From contig NZ_QGGX01000012.1 in the NCBI RefSeq assembly GCF_003148805.1, positions 112,672 to 176,671 of the forward strand: DNA of 64,000 nt. The letters are read 5' to 3'. The translations under genes and the position numbers were made by a program. Position 1 is the first letter of the stretch. Every line of letters starts with the position of its first letter. Source of the stretch: Aminobacter sp. AP02 (GTDB lineage Bacteria; Pseudomonadota; Alphaproteobacteria; Rhizobiales; Rhizobiaceae). Below, piece by piece: positions 28,774-37,895 of the stretch. Below the pieces are notes generated by a model. That model was not told the origin of the DNA. It saw only the letters and a list, made by a program, of their open reading frames with translations, and did not search any database.

Positions 28774-29010
28774 ATGAGTACAATAGATGCAATTGGCGAA
28801 GGCGTCACGGCTGCATCTGCTGCGGAGACGCATGGCTCATTCCGAAATCTGGCCAAGGCTCCGCATCGTTTGATGCGCTGGCTGGCGCGCTGCATCGAGC
28901 GGCGGCGCACCCGGATGAGCTTGCTGGAGCTCACCGACGAGCAGCTTGCCGACATCGGCATTTCGCGTTGCGATGCCTATCGGGAAGGAATCCGCCGGTT
29001 CTACGACTGA
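28774..29010 (+). CDS. DUF1127 domain protein
   Basis: A 78-residue protein ending in a DUF1127 motif: RLMRWLARCIERRRTRMSLLELTDEQLADIGISRCDAYREGIRRFYD. In alphaproteobacteria small DUF1127 proteins are linked to RNA turnover and phosphate or carbon adaptation (for example CcaF1 in Rhodobacter). ATG 28774 is the first Met; the frame is open back to a TTG at 28741. It is divergent from the MocR-type regulator. Confidence 0.82.
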   Translation: MSTIDAIGEGVTAASAAETHGSFRNLAKAPHRLMRWLARCIERRRTRMSLLELTDEQLADIGISRCDAYREGIRRFYD

Positions 29011-29120
29011 CCACTCCCATGGTCGCGGACCGTCACGTCCCACTGATGGTCCGATTTGGGTGGAGGCGCATTCGCTGTGCCTCCACCACTTTTGCGGATG
29101 ATAGAAGTGTCGCTGCGCCC

Positions 29121-29528
29121 TTACGCAGTGCCGGTGCAGGACGGATTGCCCGAGCTCCAGCGGGTGATGTCCGAACCGATGCGTGCGCCGAGCGCCTGGT
29201 CCATCAATGGTCCGAACACCTGCACTTGGCTCGAATTTCCCTGCGCTTGCACGACCAGGAGCGGCCGCGCGCCATATTGCTTGGCCGGCACCAGAAGGAA
29301 GCGCGGCGTGCCACCGAAATTGTTGAGCTCGTTGGCCATCTGGTAGCTCTTGAAGGCCGGGTCCTTGCTGGCGAACCAGCACTTGTGGGCAGCGATCGCC
29401 ACCTGTTCCATGGCGCGCAACGAAGCGCTTTTGCCTGATCCCGAGGGGGCAGGTGTCTTCGGGCCGGAGTTGCAGGCGGCGAGGCCAATGACTGCGGCAG
29501 CTGCCGCCAGAATCCGCAGTGACTTCAT
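29121..29528 (-). CDS. putative lipoprotein
   Basis: A 135-residue protein with a lipoprotein signal: MKSLRILAAAAAVIGLAAC places the lipobox cysteine at residue 19. The mature part has a Ser/Pro-rich linker, then AHKCWFASKDPAFKSYQMANELNNFGGTPRFLLVPAK and a C-terminal Cys (NPSCTGTA), so one disulfide is possible. No named family is recognised. It lies just downstream of purQ on the same strand. Confidence 0.75.
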   Translation of the reverse strand: MKSLRILAAAAAVIGLAACNSGPKTPAPSGSGKSASLRAMEQVAIAAHKCWFASKDPAFKSYQMANELNNFGGTPRFLLVPAKQYGARPLLVVQAQGNSSQVQVFGPLMDQALGARIGSDITRWSSGNPSCTGTA

Positions 29529-29581
29529 TCGCCGGTGCCGCCCCTTGTCAAATGGATTGGATCAAAAATTCGTGGCGCCGC

Positions 29582-30256
29582 TCATGCCGCCTTGGGCAGG
29601 CCGAGCGCGCTTTCGAACAGCGCGCGGCCGTCATTGCCGCCATGAGCTGCTTCGATCAGGTTTTCCGGATGCGGCATCAGCCCAAGCACGTTGCCGGCCT
29701 TGTTGACGATGCCGGCGATGTCGTTGATCGAGCCGTTCGGATTGGTGCCTTCGGCGTAGCGGAACACCACCTGGCCTTCGCCCTCGATGCTCGCCAGAGT
29801 CTCAGGATCGGCGAAATAGTTGCCGTCGTGATGCGCAACCGGGCAGCGAATGATCTGGCCGGCCGAATAATTGCGGGTGAAGGCCGTGTTGGCGTTGGTG
29901 ACTTCCAGCTTCACCTCGCGGCAAACGAATTTGAGCGAGGTGTTGCGCATCAGCGCGCCGGGCAGAAGGCCTGCCTCGACCAGGATCTGGAAGCCGTTGC
30001 ACACGCCCACCACCTGCACGCCCTTGGCTGCCTTTTCTGCGACCGCGCGAAGCACGGGCATGCGGGCGGCAATCGCGCCGCAACGCAGATAGTCGCCGAA
30101 GGAGAAGCCACCGGGAATGGCGATCAGGTCGACATCGGGAATTTCAGTGTCGGTCTGCCACACCGTCACTGGGGCCTTGCCCGAAATCTTTGTCAGCGCC
30201 GCGATCATGTCGCGGTCGCGGTTCAGGCCGGGAAGAAGAACGACAGCTGATTTCAT
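29582..30256 (-). CDS. purQ: phosphoribosylformylglycinamidine synthase subunit PurQ
   Basis: Class I glutamine amidotransferase that releases ammonia from glutamine for PurL. The protein has 224 residues. The catalytic cysteine is Cys86 in GVCNGFQIL; the His and Glu are in GLMPHPENL, completing the triad. The oxyanion region is [13 protein letters not shown]. Its ATG overlaps the preceding coiled-coil gene by 4 bp (ATGA), so translation is coupled. Confidence 0.97.
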   Translation of the reverse strand: MKSAVVLLPGLNRDRDMIAALTKISGKAPVTVWQTDTEIPDVDLIAIPGGFSFGDYLRCGAIAARMPVLRAVAEKAAKGVQVVGVCNGFQILVEAGLLPGALMRNTSLKFVCREVKLEVTNANTAFTRNYSAGQIIRCPVAHHDGNYFADPETLASIEGEGQVVFRYAEGTNPNGSINDIAGIVNKAGNVLGLMPHPENLIEAAHGGNDGRALFESALGLPKAA

Positions 30257-30507
30257 TTCGGTTCGTAAGGCCTCTGAGGTTCGGCGAGTTCGCGCAGTTC
30301 CAGACGACGCTCGATGCGTTCGAGGCTTTCGTCGTGTCGATCGAGCTTGGAATAGATATTGTGGACGTCGTTCTGCATCGAGAGCATGTGGCCGCGGATT
30401 GAAATGAGTTCCTGCTTCACTTCGCGGATGCCGTGCTGGACGCCATCCAGGCGAGACTGGATATTCTTCAGGACTTCATAAAGCAGTTCGCTCGTGACTT
30501 CGGCCAC
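30253..30507 (-). CDS. small coiled-coil protein between purS and purQ
   Basis: An 84-residue, highly charged, helical protein with regular heptads through most of its length ([18 protein letters not shown] ... [40 protein letters not shown]). GTG 30507 follows GGAGG; a TTG at 30510 is the alternative. It overlaps purQ by 4 bp and follows purS by about 19 bp. I do not recognise a function. The operon position suggests some tie to the FGAM synthase complex, but similar coiled coils also occur as unrelated passengers. Confidence 0.75.
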   Translation of the reverse strand: MAEVTSELLYEVLKNIQSRLDGVQHGIREVKQELISIRGHMLSMQNDVHNIYSKLDRHDESLERIERRLELRELAEPQRPYEPK

Positions 30508-30526
30508 CAAACCCTCCGGTACAACC

Positions 30527-30769
30527 TCAGGTAAGCGTCACACTATAGTTCTCAATCACCGTGTTCGCCAGAAGCTTCTCGCACATGGCGTTGAGGTCGG
30601 CTTCCGCCTTGGCCTTGTCGGCGCCGTCGATCTCGACGTCGAAGACCTTGCCCTGGCGCACCGAACCGATGCCGCCGAAGCCGAGGCCGTCGAGCGCGTG
30701 CTCGATCGCCTTTCCTTGCGGGTCGAGGACGCCGTTCTTGAGGGTGACGGTGACGCGGGCCTTGATCAC
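30527..30769 (-). CDS. purS: phosphoribosylformylglycinamidine synthase subunit PurS
   Basis: An 80-residue dimerising subunit that bridges PurL and PurQ in the FGAM synthase complex. Family sequence: IKARVTVTLKNGVLDPQGKAI, then GFGGIGSVRQGKVFDVEI and the C-terminal MCEKLLANTVIENYSV. GTG 30769 gives the usual MIKARV start; TTG 30775 is also in frame, with GGAG upstream of both. Confidence 0.93.
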   Translation of the reverse strand: MIKARVTVTLKNGVLDPQGKAIEHALDGLGFGGIGSVRQGKVFDVEIDGADKAKAEADLNAMCEKLLANTVIENYSVTLT

Positions 30770-30803
30770 GGGCAATTCACTCCGGAGTCGAATGGAAAAC
30801 AGT

Positions 30804-30827
30804 CGGGCGCGAAGTTACTCGCGCCCG
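30804..30827. terminator. stem-loop between purC and purS
   Basis: CGGGCGCGA (30804-30812) and TCGCGCCCG (30819-30827) form a perfect 9-bp stem. The T-tract is stronger on the plus side (TTTTT at 30828); on the minus side, the direction of the pur genes, a TTTT follows after four bases. It may partly terminate or process the purC transcript before purS. Confidence 0.5.
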
Positions 30828-30839
30828 TTTTTGGATCTG

Positions 30840-31607
30840 TCAGTGCTTGACGAGAACCGGACCGCTCGGGCGGGGCGTCTCGTTTTCATTCATGATGCCA
30901 AGACGGCGGGCCACTTCCTGGTAGGCCTCGACCAATCCGCCCATGTCGCGGCGGAAACGGTCCTTGTCGAGCTTGTCCTGGGTGGCGACGTCCCACAGCC
31001 GGCAGCTGTCGGGCGAGATCTCGTCGGCAACCACGATACGCATCATGTCGCCCTCGAACAGGCGGCCGCATTCGATCTTGAAATCGACGAGCTGGATGCC
31101 AACGCCCATGAACAGGCCGGAGAGGAAGTCGTTGACGCGGATGGCGAGCGCCATGATGTCGTCGATTTCCTGCGGGCTTGCCCAGCCGAACGCCGTGATG
31201 TGTTCTTCCGAGACCATTGGATCGTCGAGCGCATCGGCCTTGTAGTAGAACTCGATGATCGAGCGCGGCAGCACCGTGCCTTCTTCGATGCCCAGGCGCT
31301 TTGCCAGCGAGCCGGCGGCGACGTTGCGCACAACGACCTCGAGCGGGATGATCTCTACTTCCTTGATCAGCTGCTCGCGCATGTTGAGCCGGCGGATGAA
31401 GTGGGTCGGAATGCCCATGCGGTTCAGGTGGTTGAAGATGTGCTCGGAAATACGGTTGTTGAGCACGCCTTTGCCATCGACGACTTCATGCTTCTTCTTG
31501 TTGAAGGCGGTAGCGTCGTCCTTGAAAAACTGGATCAGCGTACCCGGCTCAGGGCCTTCATAAAGGATCTTGGCCTTGCCTTCGTAGATGCGGCGGCGAC
31601 TCTTCAT
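30840..31607 (-). CDS. purC: SAICAR synthase PurC
   Basis: Catalyses ATP-dependent joining of aspartate to CAIR in purine synthesis. The protein has 255 residues. Landmarks are [32 protein letters not shown] (nucleotide loop), [17 protein letters not shown], and [15 protein letters not shown] with [12 protein letters not shown] (substrate and Mg region). It heads the purC-purS-coiled coil-purQ group on the minus strand. The 286-bp region upstream, shared with a divergent DUF1476 gene, must hold both promoters; no riboswitch or PurR-like site was recognised. Confidence 0.97.
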   Translation of the reverse strand: MKSRRRIYEGKAKILYEGPEPGTLIQFFKDDATAFNKKKHEVVDGKGVLNNRISEHIFNHLNRMGIPTHFIRRLNMREQLIKEVEIIPLEVVVRNVAAGSLAKRLGIEEGTVLPRSIIEFYYKADALDDPMVSEEHITAFGWASPQEIDDIMALAIRVNDFLSGLFMGVGIQLVDFKIECGRLFEGDMMRIVVADEISPDSCRLWDVATQDKLDKDRFRRDMGGLVEAYQEVARRLGIMNENETPRPSGPVLVKH

Positions 31608-31893
31608 TTGATTGTTTCTCTGGTTGGAAGGGTGGACGGCAAGCTACCGGTCCCTTTCTCACGCCGCAAAGCCGCGGCGGCTGTGGGTTTCAAGGCCGGT
31701 CTCTACCTTAAACGGGCCCATTGCTCAATCATCATTTCCGGCCAATCAACGCCTTTTGGTACGGAAATGCCGCACCGCACAGGCAAATGGAGCAAAAGAG
31801 AGATATTGACCGGGCGGCGGGCTTTTGGTTTGAGGAAGTCGATAACATATACAGCGGAAGTCGAATCGATTTCCCACTCCCTGGAGGATTGCC

Positions 31894-32214
31894 ATGAGCA
31901 ACATGAAGGACCGCGAACAAGGTTTTGAGCGCAAGTTCGTCATCGACGAAGAACTGCGCTTCAAGGCAAATGCGCGGCGCAACAAGACGCTCGGCCTCTG
32001 GGCTGCCGAAAAGCTCGGCAAGTCGGGCGCCGACGCCGAGGCCTACGCCAAGGAAGTCGTCGTTTCCGACATCGAGGAAGCTGGCGATCATGACGTGTTC
32101 CGCAAGATTCGCGCCGACTTCGACGCCGCAGGCATCGACCAGTCCGATCATCAGATCCGCCGCACCATGGACGAGCTGATGGCGCAGGCGATCGAGCAGA
32201 TCAAGAATACCTGA
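31894..32214 (+). CDS. DUF1476 protein, F1FO-ATPase inhibitor zeta subunit type
   Basis: A 106-residue helical protein of the DUF1476 family: DREQGFERKFVIDEELRFKANARRNKTLGLWAAEKLG, then YAKEVVVSDIEEAGDHDVFRKI. In alphaproteobacteria this family includes the zeta subunit, whose N-terminus blocks ATP hydrolysis by F1. The N-terminal inhibitory segment is present. ATG 31894 follows GGAGG. It is monocistronic with a strong terminator. Confidence 0.92.
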   Translation: MSNMKDREQGFERKFVIDEELRFKANARRNKTLGLWAAEKLGKSGADAEAYAKEVVVSDIEEAGDHDVFRKIRADFDAAGIDQSDHQIRRTMDELMAQAIEQIKNT

Positions 32215-32240
32215 TCCGGCCAATGTTGCTGGACTAACAA

Positions 32241-32270
32241 ACCGCCCGGATTCCGGGCGGTTTTTTGTTT
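32241..32270 (+). terminator. rho-independent terminator after DUF1476 gene
   Basis: ACCGCCCGG (32241-32249), loop ATT, CCGGGCGGT (32253-32261), then TTTTTGTTT. Confidence 0.93.
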
Positions 32271-32322
32271 GCGCACCAGCCCTCTTCACGATGAAATGGA
32301 CGGGCCAGAAGGAGAATGAGAG

Positions 32323-33093
32323 ATGTCGCTTGCTCAGAGACTGCACGCCAACGAGACCATTATCACAGCATGGTCCGGCGTGCCGGATGCGCTGACCGTT
32401 GAAATACTTGCCGGGCAGGGCTTTGACGCGGTCACCCTCGACATGCAGCATGGCGGCCACAACGAAGACAGCGTTCTGCGCTCGATCGCTCCCGTGCTGC
32501 GCGCCGGCAAGCACTCGCTCGTGCGCGTTCCCGTAGGCCGATTCGACATGGCGAGCCGCGCGCTGGATTTCGGCGCCGAGGCGGTCATCGCCCCTATGGT
32601 CAATTCGGTGGAGGATGCGCAGCGCTTTGCGGCCGCGATGAAGTACCCGCCGCTCGGCGAGCGTTCCTGGGGCCCCACCTATGCCGCACCTCGCCACGGC
32701 AGCAAGGACCCGGTCAAGTGGCTGCAGGAGAGCAATGCCCGCACGGTTTCCTTTGCCATGGTCGAGACGCATGCCGCGGTGGCCGCCCTCGACGGTATCC
32801 TGGCGACACCCGGCATTGACGGCATTTTCCTGGGGCCCGGCGATTTTTCAATTGCCTGGACGAAGGGCGATACGGTCAACGGAACGCTCGAAGGCATGAT
32901 GGAAACGGTGGCCGCGGTCGCCGGGCGCACGCGCGCCGCAGGCAAGCATGCCGGCATCTATGTCACCGATCCCAGGATCGCCGGACGCTTCGTCGACATG
33001 GGCTTCCAGTTGCTCGCCACGGGTTCGGAGCACCAACTGATTTCAAGCGGCGCTGCGAACCTGCTTTCCGAGCTCAGGAAGTCGCTGGCCTAG
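32323..33093 (+). CDS. HpcH/HpaI-family class II aldolase
   Basis: A 256-residue TIM-barrel enzyme of the HpaI family, which makes pyruvate plus an aldehyde from 2-keto-hydroxy acids with a divalent metal. It shows FDAVTLDMQHGGHNEDSV (catalytic His region), LVRVPVGR with the substrate Arg, MVETHAAVAALDGILATPGIDGIFLGPGDFSIAW with the metal-binding Glu and Asp, and the C-terminal LATGSEHQLIS. The physiological substrate is unknown. ATG 32323 follows GGAG. Its stop overlaps the convergent hydrolase gene by 4 bp. Confidence 0.93.
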   Translation: MSLAQRLHANETIITAWSGVPDALTVEILAGQGFDAVTLDMQHGGHNEDSVLRSIAPVLRAGKHSLVRVPVGRFDMASRALDFGAEAVIAPMVNSVEDAQRFAAAMKYPPLGERSWGPTYAAPRHGSKDPVKWLQESNARTVSFAMVETHAAVAALDGILATPGIDGIFLGPGDFSIAWTKGDTVNGTLEGMMETVAAVAGRTRAAGKHAGIYVTDPRIAGRFVDMGFQLLATGSEHQLISSGAANLLSELRKSLA

Positions 33094-33644
33094 CCTTCCA
33101 GCCGCGACAGGAATTGCGCGAACACCATCGATCCCTCGGGCCACGGCCCGAAGCCGGAATCGGCATTGATATGACCGGCGTCACCGGCGTCGATGAATAG
33201 CGAGCCCCATGCGGCGGCGATGTCTTCGGCGACATCAAGCTTGCAATAGGGGTCGTTGCGGCTGGCGACCACCACCGACGGAAACGGCAACGGATCGCGT
33301 GGATAAGGGCCAAAGGTCATCAGGTGCTTCGGCCGGATCGCAGGATTGGCGACATCTGGCGGAGCCACGAAAAAGCCCCCGGCAACGTATTTCTTGAAGC
33401 CGGGAATGGCATGGATCGCCGTCGGAATGCCAAGCGAGTGCGCAACCAGTACCACGGGCTTTTCGGCGGCGTTCACCGCGTCGATAACCTTGGCCGTCCA
33501 GTCCTCGCGCACCGGCTTCGACCATTCGTCCTGCTCGACGCGGCGCGCGGTCGACAATTTCTCTTCCCAGCGGCTTTGCCAGTGGGATGGTCCCGAATTG
33601 GTGTATCCGGGCACGATGATGATATCGGCGTCTTTTACCTTCAT
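33090..33644 (-). CDS. RBBP9/YdeN-family alpha/beta hydrolase
   Basis: A 184-residue small serine hydrolase. It opens IIIVPGYTNSGPSHWQSRWE, the YdeN/RBBP9 signature. The nucleophile Ser is in VLVAHSLG, the acid is Asp in VVASRNDPYC, and the His is in DAGHINADSGFG. The substrate is unknown; relatives act as serine esterases. It is divergent from the VOC gene across a 158-bp gap that contains a perfect palindrome. Confidence 0.9.
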   Translation of the reverse strand: MKVKDADIIIVPGYTNSGPSHWQSRWEEKLSTARRVEQDEWSKPVREDWTAKVIDAVNAAEKPVVLVAHSLGIPTAIHAIPGFKKYVAGGFFVAPPDVANPAIRPKHLMTFGPYPRDPLPFPSVVVASRNDPYCKLDVAEDIAAAWGSLFIDAGDAGHINADSGFGPWPEGSMVFAQFLSRLEG

Positions 33645-33696
33645 GTCGCGGATGTAGCGATCCGATCGCGCTGGTGCAACTCCCCGCCCGGACGGT

Positions 33697-33711
33697 GTTC
33701 AATTGTTGAAC
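33697..33711. promoter_or_regulatory. 15-bp palindrome in divergent intergenic region
   Basis: GTTCAA-TTG-TTGAAC is a perfect inverted repeat midway between the divergent hydrolase and VOC genes. It is a candidate operator for an unknown dimeric regulator. It is GTTC-N7-GAAC, not the direct-repeat LexA pattern. Confidence 0.4.
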
Positions 33712-33802
33712 GACGTGTTCGGTCTTTGCTGACTTGTGTGAACGATGCGCTCGGCCGATCTGTGGGTGGAGAAAAACAGCCGTGTTGGCCGGAGAGTGGA
33801 TT

Positions 33803-34717
33803 TTGGAACTGACACGACGCAAACTGGTTGGCAGCGCAGCCCTCCTCGCATTGGGAGTGACAGCGGGCGTTGGCCACACGGAGCCCAAGATGAGCAAGAT
33901 TCCATTTGCCGCCACGACGCCGATCAGCGTGTCCCGCGTTGGCCTCAAGGCCCGCGACGCCGAAGCGATGGCCAAATTCTACCGCGACGTTGTTGGACTG
34001 CAGGAAATCGCCCGCGATGGCGAAACCATCACATTGGGTGCTGGAAGCCGCGCACTGCTGGACATCGAGTCCGACAAGGCGGCGAAACCCGACGATCCGC
34101 GCACTGCCGGCCTGTTCCACACCGCTTTCCTGTTACCGACCCGTGCCGATCTGGGGCGCTGGATCAAGCATGCAATCGACAAGCGCATTCCTGTCGACGG
34201 CGCCTCCGACCATCTCGTCAGCGAGGCACTGTACCTGACCGACCCCGAGGGCAACGGCATCGAGATCTATCGCGACAGGCCGCATGACAGCTGGAACTGG
34301 ACCGGTTCGCAGGTCGACATGGCAACCGAACAGCTCGACATCGGTGCAATCGTGGCGGAAGTGCCCGAGGGTGATGCCGGCTGGCTGGGCGCGCCCGAAA
34401 ACAGCATCGTTGGCCATGTCCATCTGCGCGTCGGCGATCCGGCGGCGGCAGCCGAGTGGTGGAACAAGCAGTTCGGCTTCGACACGGTGGCGAAATATGG
34501 CAACAGTGCCGTTTTTCTGTCCTCTGGCGGCTACCACCACCACATCGGCGCCAATTCCTGGCAGAGCCCCGGCGCGGGAAAACGCGACGCCTCGCGAACC
34601 GGCCGGCCTTGCCTGGGTCGAAATGCGTTCGGCCGACGCCAAGGCGGCTTCGAATTACGAGGATCCCTGGGGTACGGTCATCAAGGCCGTGCCAGGTGCG
34701 CCGGCCTGAAATGTTGA
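33803..34717 (+). pseudogene. VOC/glyoxalase (CatE-like) gene with C-terminal frameshift
   Basis: Two-domain vicinal oxygen chelate protein. Domain 1 begins PISVSRVGLKARDAEAMAKFYRD and ends with GNGIEIYRDRP; domain 2 begins GHVHLRVGDPAAAAEWWNKQF and runs to YHHHIGANSWQSPGAGK. Past about 34580 this frame reads an unrelated Arg/Gly-rich tail to a stop at 34717. The +1 frame instead reads GLAWVEMRSADAKAASNYEDPWG, the expected end, stopping at 34709, one base before the next gene. One extra base near 34590-34600 explains this; it may be real or a sequencing error. TTG 33803 adds a Tat-like segment (TRRKLVGSAALLALG); ATG 33890 (MSKIPF) with GGAG is the more usual start. Confidence 0.75.
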
Positions 34718-35205
34718 TCCGGCCCGAAACACCCGCCGACCACGATGCGATCCACGAACTCACGTGGATCGCCTTCAGGCCGATGCCCTACAGCGCCGGA
34801 ACTGAAGCGGACATCATCAGGCGGCTGCGTGCCGATAGCGTTCTGACGATCTCACTGGTAGCTGAGGACGACGGCGAGATTGTCGGGCACGTGGCGTTCT
34901 CGCCCGTCTCGATCGACGGCCGGCATGATGGCTGGTTCGGACTCGGGCCGATCTCGGTGAAACCCGAGCGGCAGCGTCAAGGCATAGGCAAGACGCTGAT
35001 TGCGGCCGGCCTGACGATGCTGGGCGAGCGTGGCGCAAGCGGCTGTGCGCTGATCGGCAACCCAGAAGTCTACAGCCATGCTGGTTTCGTCAGCGACGGC
35101 CGATTGACAGATGGCGACGTTGACGTCCGATACGTCCAGCGGCTGGTTCTGCGTGGACCGGCTCCGAGCGGTGCATTGAAATTCGCTCCCGCTTTCGGCG
35201 AGTAG
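34711..35205 (+). CDS. GNAT-family N-acetyltransferase
   Basis: A 164-residue acetyl-CoA-dependent acyltransferase: MLIRPETPADHDAIHELTWIAF, the central GLGPISVKPERQRQGIGKTLIAAGL with the R/Q-x-x-G-x-G/A acetyl-CoA loop, then GNPEVYSHAGF. It is of the YhbS-like type. The acceptor substrate is unknown. It starts one base after the restored VOC stop, so the two were an operon pair. Confidence 0.92.
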   Translation: MLIRPETPADHDAIHELTWIAFRPMPYSAGTEADIIRRLRADSVLTISLVAEDDGEIVGHVAFSPVSIDGRHDGWFGLGPISVKPERQRQGIGKTLIAAGLTMLGERGASGCALIGNPEVYSHAGFVSDGRLTDGDVDVRYVQRLVLRGPAPSGALKFAPAFGE

Positions 35206-35323
35206 CCTTGGGCAGCCGGGACGTGACAATCCATCCTGACAGGGTTTGGCGGTCGCTTGTGTTATGCGCGATGCCAATGGGCCTGCCGTGTCGGCAGTTC
35301 CGATGCCATTGCGGGGCCCCTCC

Positions 35324-35614
35324 ATGCTGAAAGTCATAGCTCAGGATTTCATAAAGCCCGAGTTCATAGAGACCGTGCTGCCGCTCTATGCGGAGCTCGT
35401 CGAAAAGACCAAGCTCGAGCCGCTCTGCATCTCCTACGACCTCTTCGTGAACCAGAAGGACCCAGGCCACTTCGTCTTCATCGAGGAATGGCCTGATCGC
35501 GCGGCCCTGGACATCCATTGCCAGACCGAGCATTTCACGCGCCTGGTTCCGCTGATCAACAAGCATCAGCGGCAGGACCCGACCTTCATCCTGATGGATG
35601 CCTTCGCGGGCTGA
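35324..35614 (+). CDS. ABM-domain protein, putative quinol monooxygenase
   Basis: A 96-residue dimeric alpha+beta barrel protein of the antibiotic biosynthesis monooxygenase type: VIAQDFIKPEFIETVLPLYAELVEKTKLEPLCISYDLFVN, then GHFVFIEEWPDRAALDIHCQTEHF with the conserved EEW...H motif. YgiN-like members oxidise quinols; many have no known substrate. ATG 35324 has a weak ribosome-binding site. Confidence 0.88.
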   Translation: MLKVIAQDFIKPEFIETVLPLYAELVEKTKLEPLCISYDLFVNQKDPGHFVFIEEWPDRAALDIHCQTEHFTRLVPLINKHQRQDPTFILMDAFAG

Positions 35615-35686
35615 CAGCGCAACTGTCCCTCATATGGCCCGGCTAGCCGGAGCAAGCGATGCGGCACCGTCGAGCCTGATAACGCA

Positions 35687-35720
35687 AAAAAGACCCGCGC
35701 ATTGCTGCGCGGGTCTTTTT
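35687..35720. terminator. bidirectional terminator
   Basis: A 15-bp perfect stem made of A5GACCCGCGCA and TGCGCGGGTCT5 with loop TTGC (35702-35705). It separates the monooxygenase gene from the convergent small membrane gene. Confidence 0.93.
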
Positions 35721-35739
35721 GATTTGGAGCTTCGTTCGG

Positions 35740-35916
35740 CTACTTCCCTTCGAGCTCAAGCTTCGGAACGTCGATCTTCAGTTCAATGCTCTTCTGTTGG
35801 TCGAAGTACCCATCATAGTAGAGATAGCCACCAATCAGTGCAGCAATTGCCAGGGCTCCGGCCAAAAACCAGCCGGCCTTGCCGCCATTCACGACCACGA
35901 CATTCGGATCCGCCAT
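35740..35916 (-). CDS. small single-pass membrane protein
   Basis: A 58-residue protein: short cytoplasmic N-terminus, one transmembrane helix (GWFLAGALAIAALIGGYLYY), and a charged C-terminal tail IELKIDVPKLELEGK. ATG 35916 follows GGAGCAGAAG. No named family is recognised, although such single-helix proteins are common in rhizobia. It lies downstream of purB on the same strand with a 65-bp gap. Confidence 0.72.
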   Translation of the reverse strand: MADPNVVVVNGGKAGWFLAGALAIAALIGGYLYYDGYFDQQKSIELKIDVPKLELEGK

Positions 35917-35981
35917 CTTCTGCTCCAATTGTTCAAATCGGAACAGTAACGTCGGATCGCTTCAATGGTTCCAGGATCAGG

Positions 35982-37283
<1,302 letters not shown>

Positions 37284-37343
37284 GGCAGGGCTCGTCCAGC
37301 TGAGGTTTCGTTGCGGCTCCCCTAACAGAGGTGGGCCCAATGC

Positions 37344-37895
37344 TCAACGCGAACGGCTAGCAAACCACAGTGCTGCGGCGAAAAGGGCGATAAATCCGCC
37401 GGGAAAATAGAGTCGTAGGCCCAAAACGGCAAACTGATAGAGCGCGACAAGCCCGGTAAAGACGAACTGGAACGCCCAGGTGATGGTGAAGGGTGCCTCA
37501 TGCCACTCGGCATAGTAGCTGCGATACTGCAGGGCATAGAGCAGGGCGGTCAGGCCGATGGTTGCCGTGGCAAATGACACGAAAGCGGCGGCGAAGGCCG
37601 TCTCGCCCCGGCGTCCCAGCGAAAGCAGTCTTGCCAGCGTCCAGCCGATCGGGAAGGCGGCAGCCCCGCCGAGCGCGAACAACAGCACGACAATTCGGAC
37701 GCCAACCGGTGTTTCCCAACGGTCGAGCAAAAGCACGAAAAGTGCGCTTGCCCCCATCGCAAGGCCCCACACAACTGAGCCAGCCAGAGCGAGGCGCAGC
37801 GAAGGCAATGCCTGGCGCAGCTTGCCACTGGCAGGCGGCGCGCTCGAATCTTTAGGCAGGCTTGCGCCGGCGGTCATCGACGCTTCGTCATTCAC
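37344..37895 (-). CDS. uncharacterised four-helix membrane protein
   Basis: A 183-residue protein with a 35-residue polar N-terminus and about four transmembrane helices: VVWGLAMGASALFVLLL, IVVLLFALGGAAAFPIGW, FVSFATATIGLTALLYAL and the C-terminal pair around FVFTGLVALYQFAVLGL. No family is recognised. Its start overlaps the DUF2259 gene stop by 4 bp, so both form an operon that reads into purB. Confidence 0.72.
   Translation of the reverse strand: MNDEASMTAGASLPKDSSAPPASGKLRQALPSLRLALAGSVVWGLAMGASALFVLLLDRWETPVGVRIVVLLFALGGAAAFPIGWTLARLLSLGRRGETAFAAAFVSFATATIGLTALLYALQYRSYYAEWHEAPFTITWAFQFVFTGLVALYQFAVLGLRLYFPGGFIALFAAALWFASRSR

Noticed and set aside
31608..31893. Riboswitch upstream of purC
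   Set aside because: No purine, PreQ1 or other known aptamer core was recognised in the 286-bp divergent region.
30561..31928. 455-codon plus-strand frame across purS and purC
   Set aside because: It crosses several real minus-strand genes and a terminator-like stem; composition indicates a shadow frame.
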